DNA from: Calycina herbarum
Lineage: Eukaryota > Ascomycota > Leotiomycetes > Helotiales > Pezizellaceae
NCBI GenBank assembly: GCA_001414485.1
Contig: LLEY01000028.1
Span: 434,001 to 498,000, forward strand
Reading direction: 5' to 3'
Length of the DNA: 64,000 nucleotides
The notes below the pieces were generated by a model. It was not told the origin of the DNA. It did not search any database and saw only the letters and a list, made by a program, of their open reading frames with translations. Position 1 is the first letter of the stretch; the number at the start of each line of letters is the position of its first letter. The position numbers were made by a program, and so were the translations under genes. Positions 1 through 13,505 of the stretch are shown here, one piece after another.

Positions 1-646
1 ATAATTTATCGATATTGTATCGCGCGCCGCCGATATTCAATTCAAAGTTGAGAATGCCTCTATTCAAATCAACGAATTAGTCAAATATCGCCTGAGGCTT
101 CAAGGAAGCAAGTCGCCCTGCAGCTGATCATGTTCTACCCTTCGATGGTCTCGCAATTATCCAGAAACTTGCTAACCATGTGGGCAAGTACATTGCTTCT
201 ACTTTTTGTCGCAACTACCTCAACCATGAGATGGACCGACATGAGACCTAGGGCAGGCACTTTCGTCTCAATTGCCTACGACTGAATATGAAGGCACCTT
301 CCTCCCTCCCATCGCAAGCTCCTCGCAGATATCAGCTCGTCCATCTCTCGTTCGTCTATCGCATCTATTCAAATTGCCACTTTCAATACCAACATATCCT
401 GAAGCCGTCAAACTAGAACCCATACACATTCGCAGCGCAGATTGCGCACAACGGCAGAGAAACCGCTGCTAGTCGAGGCTAGGTTGTGTCGAGGCCAGCG
501 TAGACGACGACGGAGAAGGCGAACCAGGAGAAAAAGGCAGAGAAAAAGAAATCGAAAGAATATTGTGGCCGGCATCATGTTGGGGGAAAATGGAGTTACA
601 AAGCTCATGTCTTTGCTGGCGAGGCAGATCCAAGATGCCAAGACTA
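1..646. other. Left flank, no supported gene
   Basis: I see no convincing gene. Several overlapping frames of about 100 codons exist on both strands around 408-880, but they contradict one another and show no recognisable domain. The stretch at 440-560 is purine-rich and reads as an Arg-rich run in one frame. It looks like ordinary host sequence interrupted at the TA of 645-646 by the pogo-type element. Confidence 0.4.
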
Positions 647-686
647 ACCGATCTCCCTGGACTGTGCACGCTCCTGGACTGTGCAC
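647..686 (+). repeat. Left TIR of pogo-type element (40 bp)
   Basis: It starts ACCGATCTC directly after the TA duplication. Inside it the 14-mer CCTGGACTGTGCAC occurs twice, 17 bp apart. It is identical over 40 bp to the reverse complement of 2784-2823. Confidence 0.95.
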
Positions 687-730
687 CACTGAAAATAGCT
701 TCACTTTTCCCCCACTTACACACTTTAATT

Positions 731-2587
731 ATGGCTAGAGCAGACAATACGCATCGGATTAACCAGGCGGTGGCAGCAATCGAAAGAGGGGAATTTAGCA
801 ATTATGCTGAAGCTGCGAAGAAGTATGGATGTGACCGTTCTACTGTCTTACGGAGAGTTAGGGGCTTAACTAAGACACGTTGAGAAGCCACTGCTTTTTA
901 CCTTTAAGCATTGACTAAGGAGTAAGAGGAGGTCCTAATTCGGCAGATAAGTAGGCTTACAGATCGTGGAATGCCTCCTACTTCGTCGATTGTCCGAAAC
1001 CTCGCCGAAGAGATACGTAGGAAGAAGGTTAGCAAGAACTAGACAGGGGATTTTGTTAAGCGGTATAAGGACAAGTTACGTAGTAGTTATCTTAGGAATA
1101 TTAAGAATTTAAGGGTTACAGCTAAGTATATACTAATGTTTACACTCTTCTTTACTTTGGTATTTACTTTCTTTTCTCTACTTATTACCTCTTTTCTTAT
1201 AGAAGCTAATATTACGCTCTACTTATAGTTAACCTCCGTTATCGAGAAATTCCATATTACCGCCGATAACCTCTATAACTTTGACGAAAAGGGCTTCCTT
1301 ATTAGATTCAGTCGGTCTATAAAGCGTATAATAACTGTAAATGTATATACCTTAGGTCGAGTTACTAAGAATAATCAGGACAGGTCTCAAGAGTTTATTT
1401 CACTTCTCGCATATGTCTCAGCTATTAGACGAGCGATTCTACTACTTCTTATATATAAAGGGAGCTCGGAGGATCTTTAGAATTCCTAGCTTAAGGATGT
1501 TAAAGAGGATTCTAGTATATACTTTAGCTCTTCCGAGAACGGCTGGTCCTCGAACGAGTTTAGTCTAAAGTAGCTTAAAAAGGTCTTTAAAAGGAATACA
1601 AAACCTAAGTTACTAAGGACCTACTGACTCCTCCTTGTAGACAGCTACTCCTTATATATTAATATGAAGTTTATTAACTTTGTAGATTGTCACCGTATAA
1701 TTATTATGATCTTGCCGCCTTATATAATACATCGATTATAGCCTCTCGACGTTGGCCTATTCGGACTGCTAGCCGCCTTCTACTCTAACGAACTAGACCG
1801 ATTAATATCTATTTCTTGAGGAATAGTCTCGATGTTAAAGCGATTTTTCTATATAATATTTAAGTTAGTATAGGATAAGGCCTGTATAGAGTATAACATC
1901 ATATATGCCTTCTATAAGTCTGGAATCTGGCCTATTGCTAGATAAAAGATGATAGACCAAGTGACGAAGCCTACTTTGCCTCTTCGCCCTTCTGCCAGAG
2001 GACTTAAAACACCCCTTACTTTAAAAGCAATTCGACGAGCCTTCTTAGACTTTGAGAAATCACCTTTAAAGCTTAAAGCGAATAAGGTCTTCTCTTCTAT
2101 CCTTACTCTCTCGAGTTAAGTTAGTGTTCTTTCTTATGAAAACGACGGACTTAAGATAGCTATTATTCTTAAGAATCAGAAAAGAAAGAAGGGAAAGAGA
2201 CTTAATCTTTGTGGTGAGGAGAGTAAGGGAGTGGAAGTCTATTCTCTAGGGAAGGTTATAAAGGCTAGGGCACATTAGCAAGAGAAGGAAGAGGTTTTGA
2301 GACAAGAAGAAGAAGCAAAGGAAGAGAGAAGAGTTGAGAGAAAGGCTAGGGCACTTCTCAAGGAACAAAAGGCTGAAGAATTAGCTAATAAGAGGGCGGA
2401 AACTCAGCTTCTGAGGGAGCTGGCTGCTGTAACTCCTAGGGCTCTAAAGCAGAAGAGGCCTGTACAAGTTACACCAAAGAAGATTACTCCAAGGATGCCC
2501 CAAGTTAAGAAAGAGTTAAAAAAGGCTTCTAAAGAGCCTAAAAGGCCAAGTAGAATAGTAGTTCTTATGGGTGTATTTATTATATAA
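731..2587 (+). pseudogene. Pogo/Fot1 transposase relic
   Basis: From the ATG at 731 a single frame can be followed to the stop at 2587 (619 codons including the stop), because the landmarks at 731, 1277, 1742 and 2297 are all in phase. The N-terminus reads as a Psq/CENP-B-like helix-turn-helix (AAKKYGCDRSTVLRR). NFDEKG near codon 183 marks the first catalytic Asp of the DDE domain, and PPYIIHRL*PLDVGLFG near codons 326-342 is the region around the last catalytic residues. In pogo proteins the tyrosine seen there is normally a histidine. The interruptions I read are in-frame TAA/TAG codons with no frameshift, the pattern expected of RIP. The C-terminal 96 codons stay open and encode a Lys/Glu-rich coiled-coil-like tail. 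Confidence 0.85.
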
Positions 2588-2783
2588 GGGGTAGCCTCGG
2601 TAGTTTAGAAAAGTAGGTTAGGACGGCAGATTAAAGTGCCACTTCGTGCTCGCGCATAGTTTTTTATACTAAATATCTATTTAACTACCTTTTGTTGATC
2701 TCCTTACTTAATTATATACAAATCTAATGAGTGGTTGTTAAGATATATGCCTTTTTAGTAGGGTGGTAAAATGGCTGAGAGGC

Positions 2784-2823
2784 GTGCACAGTCCAGGAGC
2801 GTGCACAGTCCAGGGAGATCGGT
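2784..2823 (-). repeat. Right TIR of pogo-type element (40 bp)
   Basis: It is the exact inverted copy of 647-686 and is followed by the TA at 2824-2825. Confidence 0.95.
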
Positions 2824-3200
2824 TACGGCGGGCGTCTTCGAACTTAGTTGGAAGACTACCACCGGGTTTCAAGGACTCAAAGCGTTGAAGTCAAGACCAT
2901 TGCAAGTTCGAGCTCCTTGCTGAACAAATCAGCCAAATGTACAGACAATTAACATTTCCACCACTTTCGATTCGATTCTTCAGCGATAGCGTTGCATCTT
3001 GGAAATCTTGTCAAAGTATCTTACGAACGATGCCCCGTCTCTCAAGGAACTTGTCATCGGCTTCTTGAAAACACCTAAGGACCTCTTATGTCTCTTCATC
3101 TTCCCTCTTCGCAAGTACTGTCCCGTCGTGGGTGATGCTGTAGCTGGAAAGAATGATGATCAAAGTTCACATTGAGGTATTTAGATGCGAGTTCTCTTGC
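2824..3200. other. Short host segment between two transposons
   Basis: About 380 bp of higher-GC sequence without RIP character lies between the pogo-type element and the LINE. No open frame or family could be identified. It continues the host DNA of 1-646 and, on the other side of the LINE, of 16160 onward. Confidence 0.4.
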
Positions 3201-3220
3201 GGGGTCTTTCTACTTTATTT
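3201..3220. repeat. LINE target-site duplication, left copy (20 bp)
   Basis: GGGGTCTTTCTACTTTATTT occurs here and again at 16140-16159, immediately outside the two ends of the LINE. The length suits target-primed reverse transcription. Confidence 0.9.
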
Positions 3221-3399
3221 ATTTATTTATTTATTACTATTTAACGTTAGGCGGATTCTAGCTCGCGTGGGCTAGGTCCTAAAAGAGTCCCAGTGTTGGG
3301 CAAATAACGCTAGGGGGGTGCCCTAGGCTACAGGGGGTGTAAATAAAAGTGCGCTAATTTACAGGAGATAGTTTAAAGAGAAGCCCCACTTCCGGAACA

Positions 3400-6300
3400 G
3401 CTCTTGTTCTTAATTAGTTTAAAAACCAGAGTATAATAAGAAAACAGTATATAAGATAGAGAATAAAGGATAAGAGAAAGAAGAGATATAGAGTAAAGAA
3501 AGAAAGGTCTATCTATCTAGAGGAGCAGATCTTAGTATAAAACTTTATCTTATAGTAGATTTTATAAAAGAGTTCCTCACAGTGTAAGCTAAAGAGAAGT
3601 TAAGGATTCCTCTCAGCCTTTGTAAGTAGTTTCAGAGCTACTCTATTTACTAGCTAGTAAAAGAGTAGGTAAAATTAAGTCTTTTCTCTACTATACTTAC
3701 ACTCCTCTAAGGTAAGTAGAGTATCAAGGTAAGAGAATCAGAGGTAGTATAGTATAAAGTCTCTATAGCTAGAGTAAGCGGCAATTAAGCGAGCTAGGAC
3801 CTCTCTTAGTAAGTAAAGCAACTAAGGTTTCAAGGTCCAGTTATTAAGCCTTAGATCCTTGTATAGACTAGGAAGTGTAGCTTTCTAGAGTTTCTTTATA
3901 AGTTAAACTCTTATCTCTTTAACCTCTCTCCTAAGCGTAGTAGTATAGAGTACTAAGAGAGGGGTAGGAGAGGGTAGCCAGGCGCCTTTCCCTGTAGCTC
4001 TATCTATAATCTTATTCCCTTAGATTCCTATATAGCTAGGGCACTACCTAGTTTAGATTTTATTAGGGTATAATAGAGCTAACTCGTTAACTCTATTAAA
4101 AGTCTCTTATAAGGTGCTATAGGACCGGTAGGTTAGTTATAGTATAGCTTCTAGGTTATCGAGATAGATCTAGTACTTCCTAGCTAATAGCTAGAAAGAG
4201 GAGGTAAGAGCTAATTCCAGGCTGTAAAGAGCGGCTCTAGCCTCTACGTCGTAGATTTCAAGTACCTTACTAAAGGGGTAGACCTTAGTATTAAGTATAA
4301 CCCCTCCTTTTATAAGACAAACGCCTCCCCTAGTTCTCTTATCGTCTAAGTAAGAGCTATTAGTAAATACAACTAGGTCTGTAGGTAGAACAGAGGTAAG
4401 GAATTTAAGGAATTCGGCTTTATAAGAGTCTTTATTACCGCTAAGGCTCAGGCCAGCTACCTCGAGGAGGCAGGCTTGGCAGTTAAACCCTCTACTCTAC
4501 AGGGGGTCTTGAATTAGATCGACTTCTTCTAAAGGAGGGAGAGGTTTAGAAGAGCGGTAAATAAGTCTAGCCTTTAAGTAAGAGTTATTTATACATCGCT
4601 TAAGCAGGTGTACTAAGTCGAGTCGTCGAGTTCTAGCCTTAAAAGCTCTGCTTTTTACTATAAGAGTAATTTCAATAGCTAGGAGGCTAGATTCTATAAG
4701 AAGTACCGAGGTAGGAGTGGTTTTATAGACTAGGAGGATAATCCTAGTATACTTTGTAACTACTCTATCTAAGAGAGTCAGGTAGTAGCTAATCTGGTTA
4801 TTTATAGTACCTGCTTAGCCTGTTTTTATACGACTAGGGTACTAGGTCTCGTGCCTAAAATAGGCGATTAAGAGGATATAAGTAGTAACTACTTATTTTA
4901 GCAGATACGAGAGGGATCCTCTTACTATGTTTATTATTCCTTTAAGAGCATTAGCTACAAGTATAGCCTTACTAGCTATTCTTTTAATATAACTATAAAA
5001 GGTAAGGCGGGGGTCGAAGAAGATACTAAGCTACCGGAGTTCCTATATAGGCTCTATTATCTTTCCTTTAACTATAATAGTAGAGGGGGGCGAGATACCT
5101 CTCCCTCTTTATTTCCTTTTATAAGAGAAGTAGATAAGTTCTGATTTTTTAGCGTTAAAGGTAATGCTCTCATCTATGCCCTACTTAAGTACGCTTACTA
5201 CCTGCTTTGCCAGGTCCTTAACATTCCCTGCCTTTAAAGGCCCGAAAGTAAGTAATCTAATGTCGTTAGCGTAGCTAAATCTCTATACTACTAGAAGAGA
5301 GCTAACTCCTAATCTAAAAAGAGGCTAGATATAGAGTATAAAGAGGATCAGTAAGATAGGCAAGCCTTATAGAAGGCTATACTAGAGCGGGGTAGCGTCG
5401 CCTACTTCTCTATTAAGCTTTACTTTTACTAATCTATTAGTTAAGAAAGAGGAGACCTACTCTACGAAGTAATACAGCTATTCTTACTCTCTTAACCTTT
5501 TAATCAGGCGGCTAGGGAGTACTACGTTAAAGGCGCCCTTAATATCGAGTGTAAGAAGAGAGGCTTCCTACTTATCCGTAAGGGCTAACTCAATGTCGAA
5601 GGTAAGACAGGTAGTAAGGTCTATAGCAGCTCTTAGTAGAAGAGCCTCGAACTAGTTCTACTCTAGAACAGAGTGCTTAATAGCTATCTAAGAGACTTGC
5701 TTAGTAAGGAGCCTTTCAAGCCCTTTTCCAAGGACCGAGAGTAGAGTAATTAGCAAGTATACTTAAAGAGAGGACTTATCTTTCTTATTAAGTTTTAGGA
5801 TAATAGCAACGACAGCGGATCAGAAGATCTTCGAGTAGAAGCCTATCTCTATACAGCCTCTAAATAGTAGGAAGACAAGGTTCGAGATCTATAACTAGGT
5901 GTGAGGGTTGGAACCTATGATAGAGGCTCGGGCTATGCCCTCGCTAAGCACTGACCAAAGTCCCCGCTTAGCACTAGCTATTACCCCACTGCCAAGCAAG
6001 TCTCTTCTATTCTATTCTTTTGACATCATATGTCTCTTGGAATCTTCCAGAAGCTCTTCCTCTCTCTGTATATATGGAGGAAGAGCTTATATATATATAG
6101 TCTTCACGCACTTCTTAATTGAATATTTGAAACCACACCTTTGAGTTGTTCGAGGTCTGGCCTCTCATACTAGGCTACTTTAAGGACCCCTGTTACTAGC
6201 TCGTCTTCTCCTAGTACAGTTGAAGCTTTGCCAAGGATCGATTCCTCAACCTCGTGTAAAGTAAGGTCTACCTACAAGAGGGCCTAAGTAGAGGTAGTTA

Positions 6301-7816
6301 GGGTATTAAGTAGTATATCCCTAACTTTAGCCTTGTTTATAAGCAGCTCCTGTATAAGGATCTTCTACTTCTCCTAAGTAGTAAAGCCTAGCTAACCTGC
6401 CAAGTCTCTTAAGGGGGGAGACTTATATATTCCAGTACTCTAGTACTACTTATAAATCTTAAAGACGTCTTTACTCTTCGTAGCCTTATCAATTAGGTTA
6501 CAGAAGTGTTCTCTCTTTACCTTCCAGATTTCCTACCTTAGACTCCTATAAAGAGACTTTAAGGCTTAAGGACTCGCGTTAAGCCTTTATACCTACCTTA
6601 CCTCAGTAGCCGCCGTCTAGTATTCCTTATTCTACTAAGAGTATCCGAATCTATGTCTAAGACCTCGCTTAGTACTACAGAGGTACGCGTTATATACGCT
6701 CTCGGTAATAAATCCTACTAGGGCCTCTAGCGATTCCATGTTTAGTTATTATATAAGTTCATATAGCTATTACGTTTCAAGCTTACTTTAAAGGGTAGTC
6801 TCGAAGGTTTTAACGTCAAGAGTACTAAGTTTCAAAGGCAGATCCTTCTCTATTAGGTTTCCTATATACAGAAGCTAGGTAAGAAGTAGAAGGTAGTCAG
6901 AGCTATACTTAAAGGTAAGGTCTATCTTAGTAGATGCCCCTCTTTAGTAGAGGTTACTCGAGTAAAAGGTAAGGTTGAGGGTATTGCCGAGGTTATACGT
7001 TTACGTCCTAGGAGGGGTAGAGAGTTATAACCCTCTATCCTCTATCTAGTTAACAAGCGAGAGGGCTTGTATACTTTCCTGCCTAAGGAAATCCGGTTGC
7101 TAGAGCTGGCTCTTTAGGTTCAAGTTACCAGCTATAAGAGTATTTATTATAGTAATATATTATAAGTAAAGGACGAGGTTAATAGCCTCTCCAGCGCCCT
7201 TAGCACCTAGAGAGGCGTTATATACGTTAAGGATATATAACAAGAGGCCTTAGAAGAGCGTGATCTCGATATAAACAAGGTCTCGGTATTTAAGCAAAGG
7301 TATAATTAGTATTTATTAACTTAAGAGAATCCCCGCTCCTTTTTATATAAATATAAGCACTCTAGGAGGGTTATCGTTCTAGTTATATATAGGTATAAAA
7401 CAGGTATAATTCAAGTAGCGTCTTATAATCTAACAGCTAATCTCTCTTCAGTACATATACAGTTCCTAGATAAGGACTATGTCGACTCGTCTAGAGTAAG
7501 CTAGTTGAAGAACCAGCTCCTAGTACTCGCTAGACTTATGAACGTTAATTTATAGAACTTAGAGGTAGTGGTATTTAGTAAGCTCTTATCTACTTATAGA
7601 GAAACTATAATAGTATTTCCTTAGGTTCTTTGAATAGAGAGGTCGTTGAGAGCCTCTTCTATAAGAGTGTCTATAGTAGTATTAAAATCATCTTCTTAGG
7701 ATAGTAAGATAGACGAGGTAGACGAGGTAGGCGGGAGAGGCGAGAGGGGTAAGGAAGATAAGATAGGCGAGGTAGGTAAGGCAGGCGAAGTAGGCGAGGT
7801 AGTCGAGTTAGAAGAG
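3400..7816 (-). pseudogene. LINE ORF2 relic: endonuclease, RT, RNase H
   Basis: Reading the minus strand from right to left: about 7540-6890 resembles an exonuclease-endonuclease-phosphatase domain (for example VDIVLI*E, then IAGNLNLKSQ). About 5900-5000 is reverse transcriptase, with PITLLSVLGKGLERLL-like sequence and FSYANDIRLL at the catalytic site, where family members have Y/F-A-D-D; the second position pair reads A-N-D, consistent with a G-to-A change. About 4380-3940 is RNase H, with FTNSSYLDDK at its start and PSYIGIQGNKIID near its end. A solo LTR interrupts the start of the RT. The low-complexity run at 7700-7815 is Pro/Ser/Thr-rich in translation. Confidence 0.8.
5900..6169. mobile_element. 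Solo LTR nested in the LINE (270 bp)
   Basis: It begins TGTGAGGG and ends CTCATA, and is flanked by the 5-bp duplication CTAGG (5895-5899 and 6170-6174). A second copy lies at 31807-32086, ending CTCACA, so the terminal TG...CA has probably become TG...TA here by transition. A TATA-like run sits near 6067-6095. No internal retrotransposon sequence remains, which fits LTR-LTR recombination. Confidence 0.88.
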
Positions 7817-7821
7817 CTATC

Positions 7822-8284
7822 TGTCACGAATCACAGTATACGTGGTAAGTAGTCTAGACGGCGTTCTAACAGGACAAGGCATAATATCTGGGAAAGGAAA
7901 GTAATATAGGAGGAAATCAGTAATACAGAAGGACATTAGGGATTTCAGGATCTCACTATTATGGTAATGTTAGAAGTCACGTGTGGTCATGTAACATGAT
8001 CGCCTACATCGCTCTGGTCGCCTTAATCACGAGCAACGCGAGCAACGCGAGCGATGTAAGCGACGTACTTTAGAAACGAAGGTTCTATATAAGACTAGTA
8101 CGTCTGCTATTAGATAGGAGCTTCGTACTCAACTTTAGTTATTAATCTTATTATCTTATTTAACATCTTTGATATAAGTAACGAGTTTACTTCTAAGTAA
8201 ATAACCGGCGTATTTATACTTCTTACTATATACTAACCTTCGAGACTTAGTTATCTTTATTTAGTTTATTCGAGTTTTGTTATA
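7822..8284 (+). repeat. Left LTR of chromovirus
   Basis: It starts TGTCACGAATC and ends GTTATA. It aligns without gaps to the right LTR, and the differences I found by eye are all transitions. A TATA-like TATATAAG lies near 8090. The ATG of gag-pol follows 34 bp after its end. Confidence 0.92.
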
Positions 8285-8318
8285 CTTTAAGCACCTACTT
8301 AGAAGTAAGATCGCTACT

Positions 8319-11300
8319 ATGTTAGCAACCTCTTCTACTCTAAGAACCGCCCTACTAAGGCTAGCTACGGACCCCTTAGTTACACTAGTTACACTAGTTA
8401 CTACTCTTTAAGAGGAAGTGAAACTTCCTCTTCCGAAGCTGTTCGATGGCTCACCTAAGAAGCTAGCTAAATTCTTAATAAAGGCTTCCCTCTACTTAAG
8501 TTTTTATTATACCTAGTTTCTAAGTAAAACTAACTAGGTTATATAGTTATCTACCTATCTTAAAGGGGTAGCTTATAACTAGTTAGAACCATACTTAAAG
8601 GATTACTAGATAAATAAAATAATAGATGGAAAGGTCTCTCTTTAGATGTCTAAGAAAACGAGGGATTTGTTTAAGAATGTTCGAGGATTTAGGGAGGGAA
8701 TTAACTAGGCTTTTAAAGATGTTGATATAAAGAAAAAGGTAGTTAGAGCTTTATATATACTTAGGTAGAAGGGATCAGCTACTAAGTATACCTTATAATT
8801 TTAATAGTACTTTATATAAATAAGATAGAATAATAAAGTATTATATAAACAATTCTATTATAGACTTAAGGATAATATAAAGGATAAAATCGTATAAGAG
8901 GATTTTCTAGATATATTAAATAAATTAATAAATAATATAATTAGGATTAATAACTATATCTATAAAAGAAATCTAGAGAAGAAAGGAAGTTATAGTTATT
9001 AATATAGAAAGAGTAGATAAAAAGATTATAGAGATCTTATAGAAATTAATACTACTTAGAAATTATAGGTTCTAGAAAAGGAATCTAAAAAAGAAAACTC
9101 CTAGAAAGGAGGATTATCTTAGAAAGAGCGAAATCGTTAACGTAAGTAGAACTTATATTATAACTATAGTCTTCCTAGCTATAGAGTAAATAAGTATAGT
9201 AAGAAGAAAGACTCTAAAGGGAAACAAGCTAACGCTACTATCTAAAAAGAAGTAGCTTTACTAGAAAAAATTAAACTTATAGACGAAGAACTTAAGGCTA
9301 GAGGTTATAGCATATAAATTAAAACAGACGCTATAGACATAACAGTAGGCGTTATATACTTATAGCTAAATAAAGGAATTAAGTTACAAGTTAGTAAGGT
9401 ATAGGATACTAATAATAATAAGGATCTATTACTCGAAGAATATTATAATATATAGTTAGAAATAGATTATAAATTACCTCTTTAGGTAGAATATAAGTTA
9501 CTACTATTAATAAGTTTATTAGAGTCGTTAAAATCGATATCTAACTTATTAGAAGTAGATCTAGGAATATATAAGCCTAAATAAGGCAAGATATAGGTAT
9601 TTATTAGAACTTTTAAAAGAGGGAATAGATAGGTATATATAGAAAACTAGAAACCTAATTTCTAAAGCTTATATTCTACTTAAGGAATTAACCCTACTAT
9701 TTTAACTACTTATAAAATAGTTTAGAATAAATAGAACAGAGTAACTTTAGTAAGCCTTATTACTAGAAGGGAAACTATTGAATTTAAAGAACCTAGACTA
9801 GAATAAGTAGTATCTAGTAAACTATCTAATACGCCTAAGATAGGAGATATTTAGATAGTCGTAGATCTATAGGAAGAAACTAGCAAATAGTAATAGCAGG
9901 GTCCTAACGACTTTATAAGACGCTCTAAAACCAGTTTTTTAGGTATACTACCTAATAACAAGGAAGCTATACTAGAAATAGGAAGCTAGTATACTATAGT
10001 TACTTTAGTTAGAAAAGTCGAAGTAATATTTTAAGAATTACGAAGTAAGAAGTTATTTAGTATAATCTTCTAAGAGATAAACGAATACAACATAGACTAA
10101 GAAACGGAGCTAGTATAGAAAGAGCTCTATTAACCAATAATTAGAGAATTAAACACTACCTCTAGAGAAAATTAACTTATAGTAATAGCGAAGATAAGAG
10201 GAAAGGAACTCCGAGTCTTAATTAATTTAGGAGTAATAAGCAATTTTCTTTCCCTAGTAGCTTAGAAAAAGCTAAACGTCCTAATTAAAGGTATAAAGCT
10301 ATACCAACTAGGAGTAGTTAATAGAACAGACGTTATATACTAGGATAGAATTATTAATTAGTAAACTATTCTAATAAATATTACTATTAAAGGACACTAC
10401 TTAGACATATAATTCAATATTATTAAAATAGGAAGCAAGGAAGCAATACTAGGTATACTATAGATTAGGGAATATAATCTAGATATTAATTAGAAGGCTT
10501 AAATAATAACCTTTAGTTAATATAATTATATAGGTTTATAATTATAACTACAAGGCTAGAACAAGGTTAGCGCCACCTCTTCTAAGACACTAGGACACCT
10601 AGCCTAGGGTCCTCTACAGGTTAGTAGGATAGCTGATAACGAAATACCTATGTAGTACAGAGAATTTAGAGCTTTGTTTAAGAACCTAGAAGACTTGCGA
10701 GCTTTGCTAGAATATTGCCTATAAGATTATAAGATTAAACTAAAAGAGGGTTATTACCTCTTAAAGTAGAAGCTTCGGTTATATAACTAGAAGAGCTTAT
10801 AGAGGATAGAAAGTTATATAAAGGAAGGTATTAAGAAGGGATATATTAGGAAATCTAAGTTACTAATTGCCTTAAATATACTTATTATCAAAAAGAAAGA
10901 CGATCTAGATAGAAGAGTATATATTAATTACTAAGAAGTAAATCACGCTATAGTTAAGGACGCTTATCTACTGCTACCTAGCTAATACTTATAGGATAAG
11001 TTAGGTAAGATAGTACGATTTATAAAATTAGATTAATAAAACGCTTATAGACTTATATAAATAAAAGTCAAGGATAAATAGAAGATAGTATTTACCTTAC
11101 TATTAGGCCTTTATAAATATATAGTTATGCCTTTTAGACTTTATAACGTACTAGCTATATGTTAGAGATAAAATAATAACATTTTAGAAGATCTTCTAAG
11201 GGTAATAGTAATTTATTACCTAGATAATATCCTAATCTTCTTAGAAAAAGAAGAGGAATATAAGGGATATATTAAAGAAGTTTTATAATAACTTATAAAA

Positions 11301-13505
11301 GTTAACTCTTAGTTGAAACTCTCGAAATACGAGTTTAGAGTAACTTAGACCCTTTTCCTAGGATAGGTATTTAGCCTAGGGAAAATGGAGATAGATCTAG
11401 TAAAGATCTAGGACGTCTTAAACTAGAAGTTACTAGAAAATGTAAAAGACGTATAGTCCTTCCTTAGATTTATAAACTTTTACTATCTATTTATTTAAGA
11501 CTATATAAAGATTACTAAACTAATATTAGGACTAGTTAAGAAAGCTACTAAGTTTATATAGAATAAACAGACGGAGGACGTATTTTAGAAAATCAAAGTA
11601 AAGTTTATAAAAGAACCTATTCTATATGATTTCGATATAGAAAAGCCTAGTATAATTAAAATAGACGCCTTAGATATAGTAGTAGGAGCGGTTTACTTAT
11701 AGCTAAATAATAAAGGAAAACTTATACTTGTTATATATTATTCTAAGACATTTAACCTAGTATAATAAAACTATAGTATTTTTAATAAAGAATTGCTTAT
11801 TATAGTATTAGCTTTAGAATATTAGAGAATTTATTTATAGCTAGTAAAACACCTAGTTATAGTTTTATCTGACTATAAGAACCTTAAGACATTTATAACT
11901 ACTAAGGAACTTACGATAAGACGATTAGCTAGATGGTTAGAGATATTAGAAGGATTTGACATTGTTATTTAACATGTAAAAGGAACGTTAAATACTTAAG
12001 CTAATACTCTTAGTCAGAAACCTAAATATAAGGGAGATAAAGAATATAAAAAGATTATAATCTTAAAAACTCTTAAGAATAGAGACTTAGTACCTACTAT
12101 ATACGAAATAGTAGTAATAAACAACATCTAGATAGATAGGATTTAGAATATATATAAAGGTTATAATTAGTATATAAAAGGGAAACTATAGGTTCCTAGC
12201 TTATATATAAAGGAGTTTGTCTAGGAATACTATACTATACCCGCTTACGGTTACTAAGGAATTCATAGAACCCTCTAGAGGATAAGACAATACTACTATA
12301 TTAATCGGTTATCTATAATAGTTAAGGAAGTGATAATAGAATATAATACCTATACTAGGAATAAAGCTTCCTACTATACTCCTTATAGATAGATAAACAC
12401 TACTCTAATACTATAGATACCTTAGAAATCAATATCTATAGATTTTATTATTAAATTATTAAAATCTAAAGATCTAATAATAAGAGTTGAATATAACACG
12501 ATCCTGGTTATTATAGAACGACTTATAAAGTATATAATTCTAATAGTATATATAGAATTAAGTATAGCTAAGGAATTAGCATTTATATTCCTTAGGGAAG
12601 TAGTCTTAAGATATAGACTACTAGAAGAAATACTCTTAGATAGAGATAAGCTCTTTACCTTAAAATTTTAGATCGCTCTTATAAAACGATTAGGTGTGAA
12701 AAGAAAGCTTTCGACAGCTTTCTACTCTTAAATAAATAGAGGAAACGAACGGATGAATTAAGTAGTTAAAACATACCTTCGTTGTTATATAAACTACTAG
12801 TAAGACAACTAGGTAGAATTGTTACCCTTAGTATAGTTTACCTATAATAGTTTAGTAATAGAAATAACACTTATTATACTATTCTATGCTAATTTTAGGT
12901 ATAAATTATTAGTATATTAAGAACCGCTGTCTACGACTATTAATAACCAGCTTACTCGTGTTTACGTCTTAAAAATTAAAGGGCTATATAAGGAACTTGT
13001 AGAGGATTTATAATTTATAGCCGAAAGAAATGTGTACTACTATAATAAACGACGTAGTTAGGAGTTAACACTAAAAGAGGGGGATAAAGTTTACTTAGTA
13101 TAAAAGAATATTAATATAAAAAGACTAAGTAATAAATTAGATTATAAAAAACTTAGACTATTTAAAATTAAATATGTTAAGGGACCTTTAAATTATAAAT
13201 TAGTGCTACTAAGGATAATAAACATCTATCTAGTATTCTATATATCCTTACTCGAACTAGTACTACCGGGAGCACTACTAGCCCTACTTATAGAGATTTA
13301 ACTAGTAAACCTAGACGCTGAATATAAAGTTAAAAAGATTCTTAACTATAAGATTATTAGAGGTAAGATTAAGTATTTAATTAAATAGTTAGATTACCTA
13401 TACTTAGAAAATACTTAGGAATTAAAAAGCAATCTTAACTATTATCTAGAGGAACTTCGGGAGTTCTACTACCAAAACCTAGGGTTACTTACATCTCGTG
13501 GTTAG
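8319..13505 (+). pseudogene. Gag-Pol relic of chromovirus with C-terminal chromodomain
   Basis: One frame runs from the ATG at 8319 to the TAG at 13503-13505 (1,729 codons including the stop). Landmarks in gag (8631), RT (11217) and chromodomain (13320) are in phase, so I see no frameshift. Gag (about 8500-9000) reads like a retrotransposon gag domain. RT shows YLDNILIF at 11217, where the family has YxDD. RNase H follows at about 11600-11990 and the integrase zinc-binding and core regions at about 12230-12760. The final residues (about 13320-13440, KILNYKIIRGKIKYLIK) match a chromodomain, which in chromoviruses targets integration to modified histones. Numerous TAA/TAG codons disable it; all can be explained by C-to-T or G-to-A change. 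Confidence 0.88.

Larger units (their letters stand above)
647..2823 (+). mobile_element. Fot1/pogo-type DNA transposon, RIP-damaged
   Basis: This is a 2,177-bp element bounded by perfect 40-bp terminal inverted repeats and flanked on both sides by TA (645-646 and 2824-2825), the target duplication of the Tc1/mariner superfamily. It carries one transposase frame (731-2587) with a Psq-type helix-turn-helix at the start and DDE-domain motifs after it. The internal sequence is AT-rich with many TAG/TAA stops, while the TIRs remain identical. It cannot encode a working transposase, but the ends could in principle still be recognised in trans. Confidence 0.9.

Noticed and set aside
7700..7815. Runs of short purine-rich units (GGCGAGGTA) as a possible CRISPR or minisatellite array
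   Set aside because: The units are irregular, and in translation they are a Pro/Ser/Thr-rich part of the LINE; no spacer structure exists.
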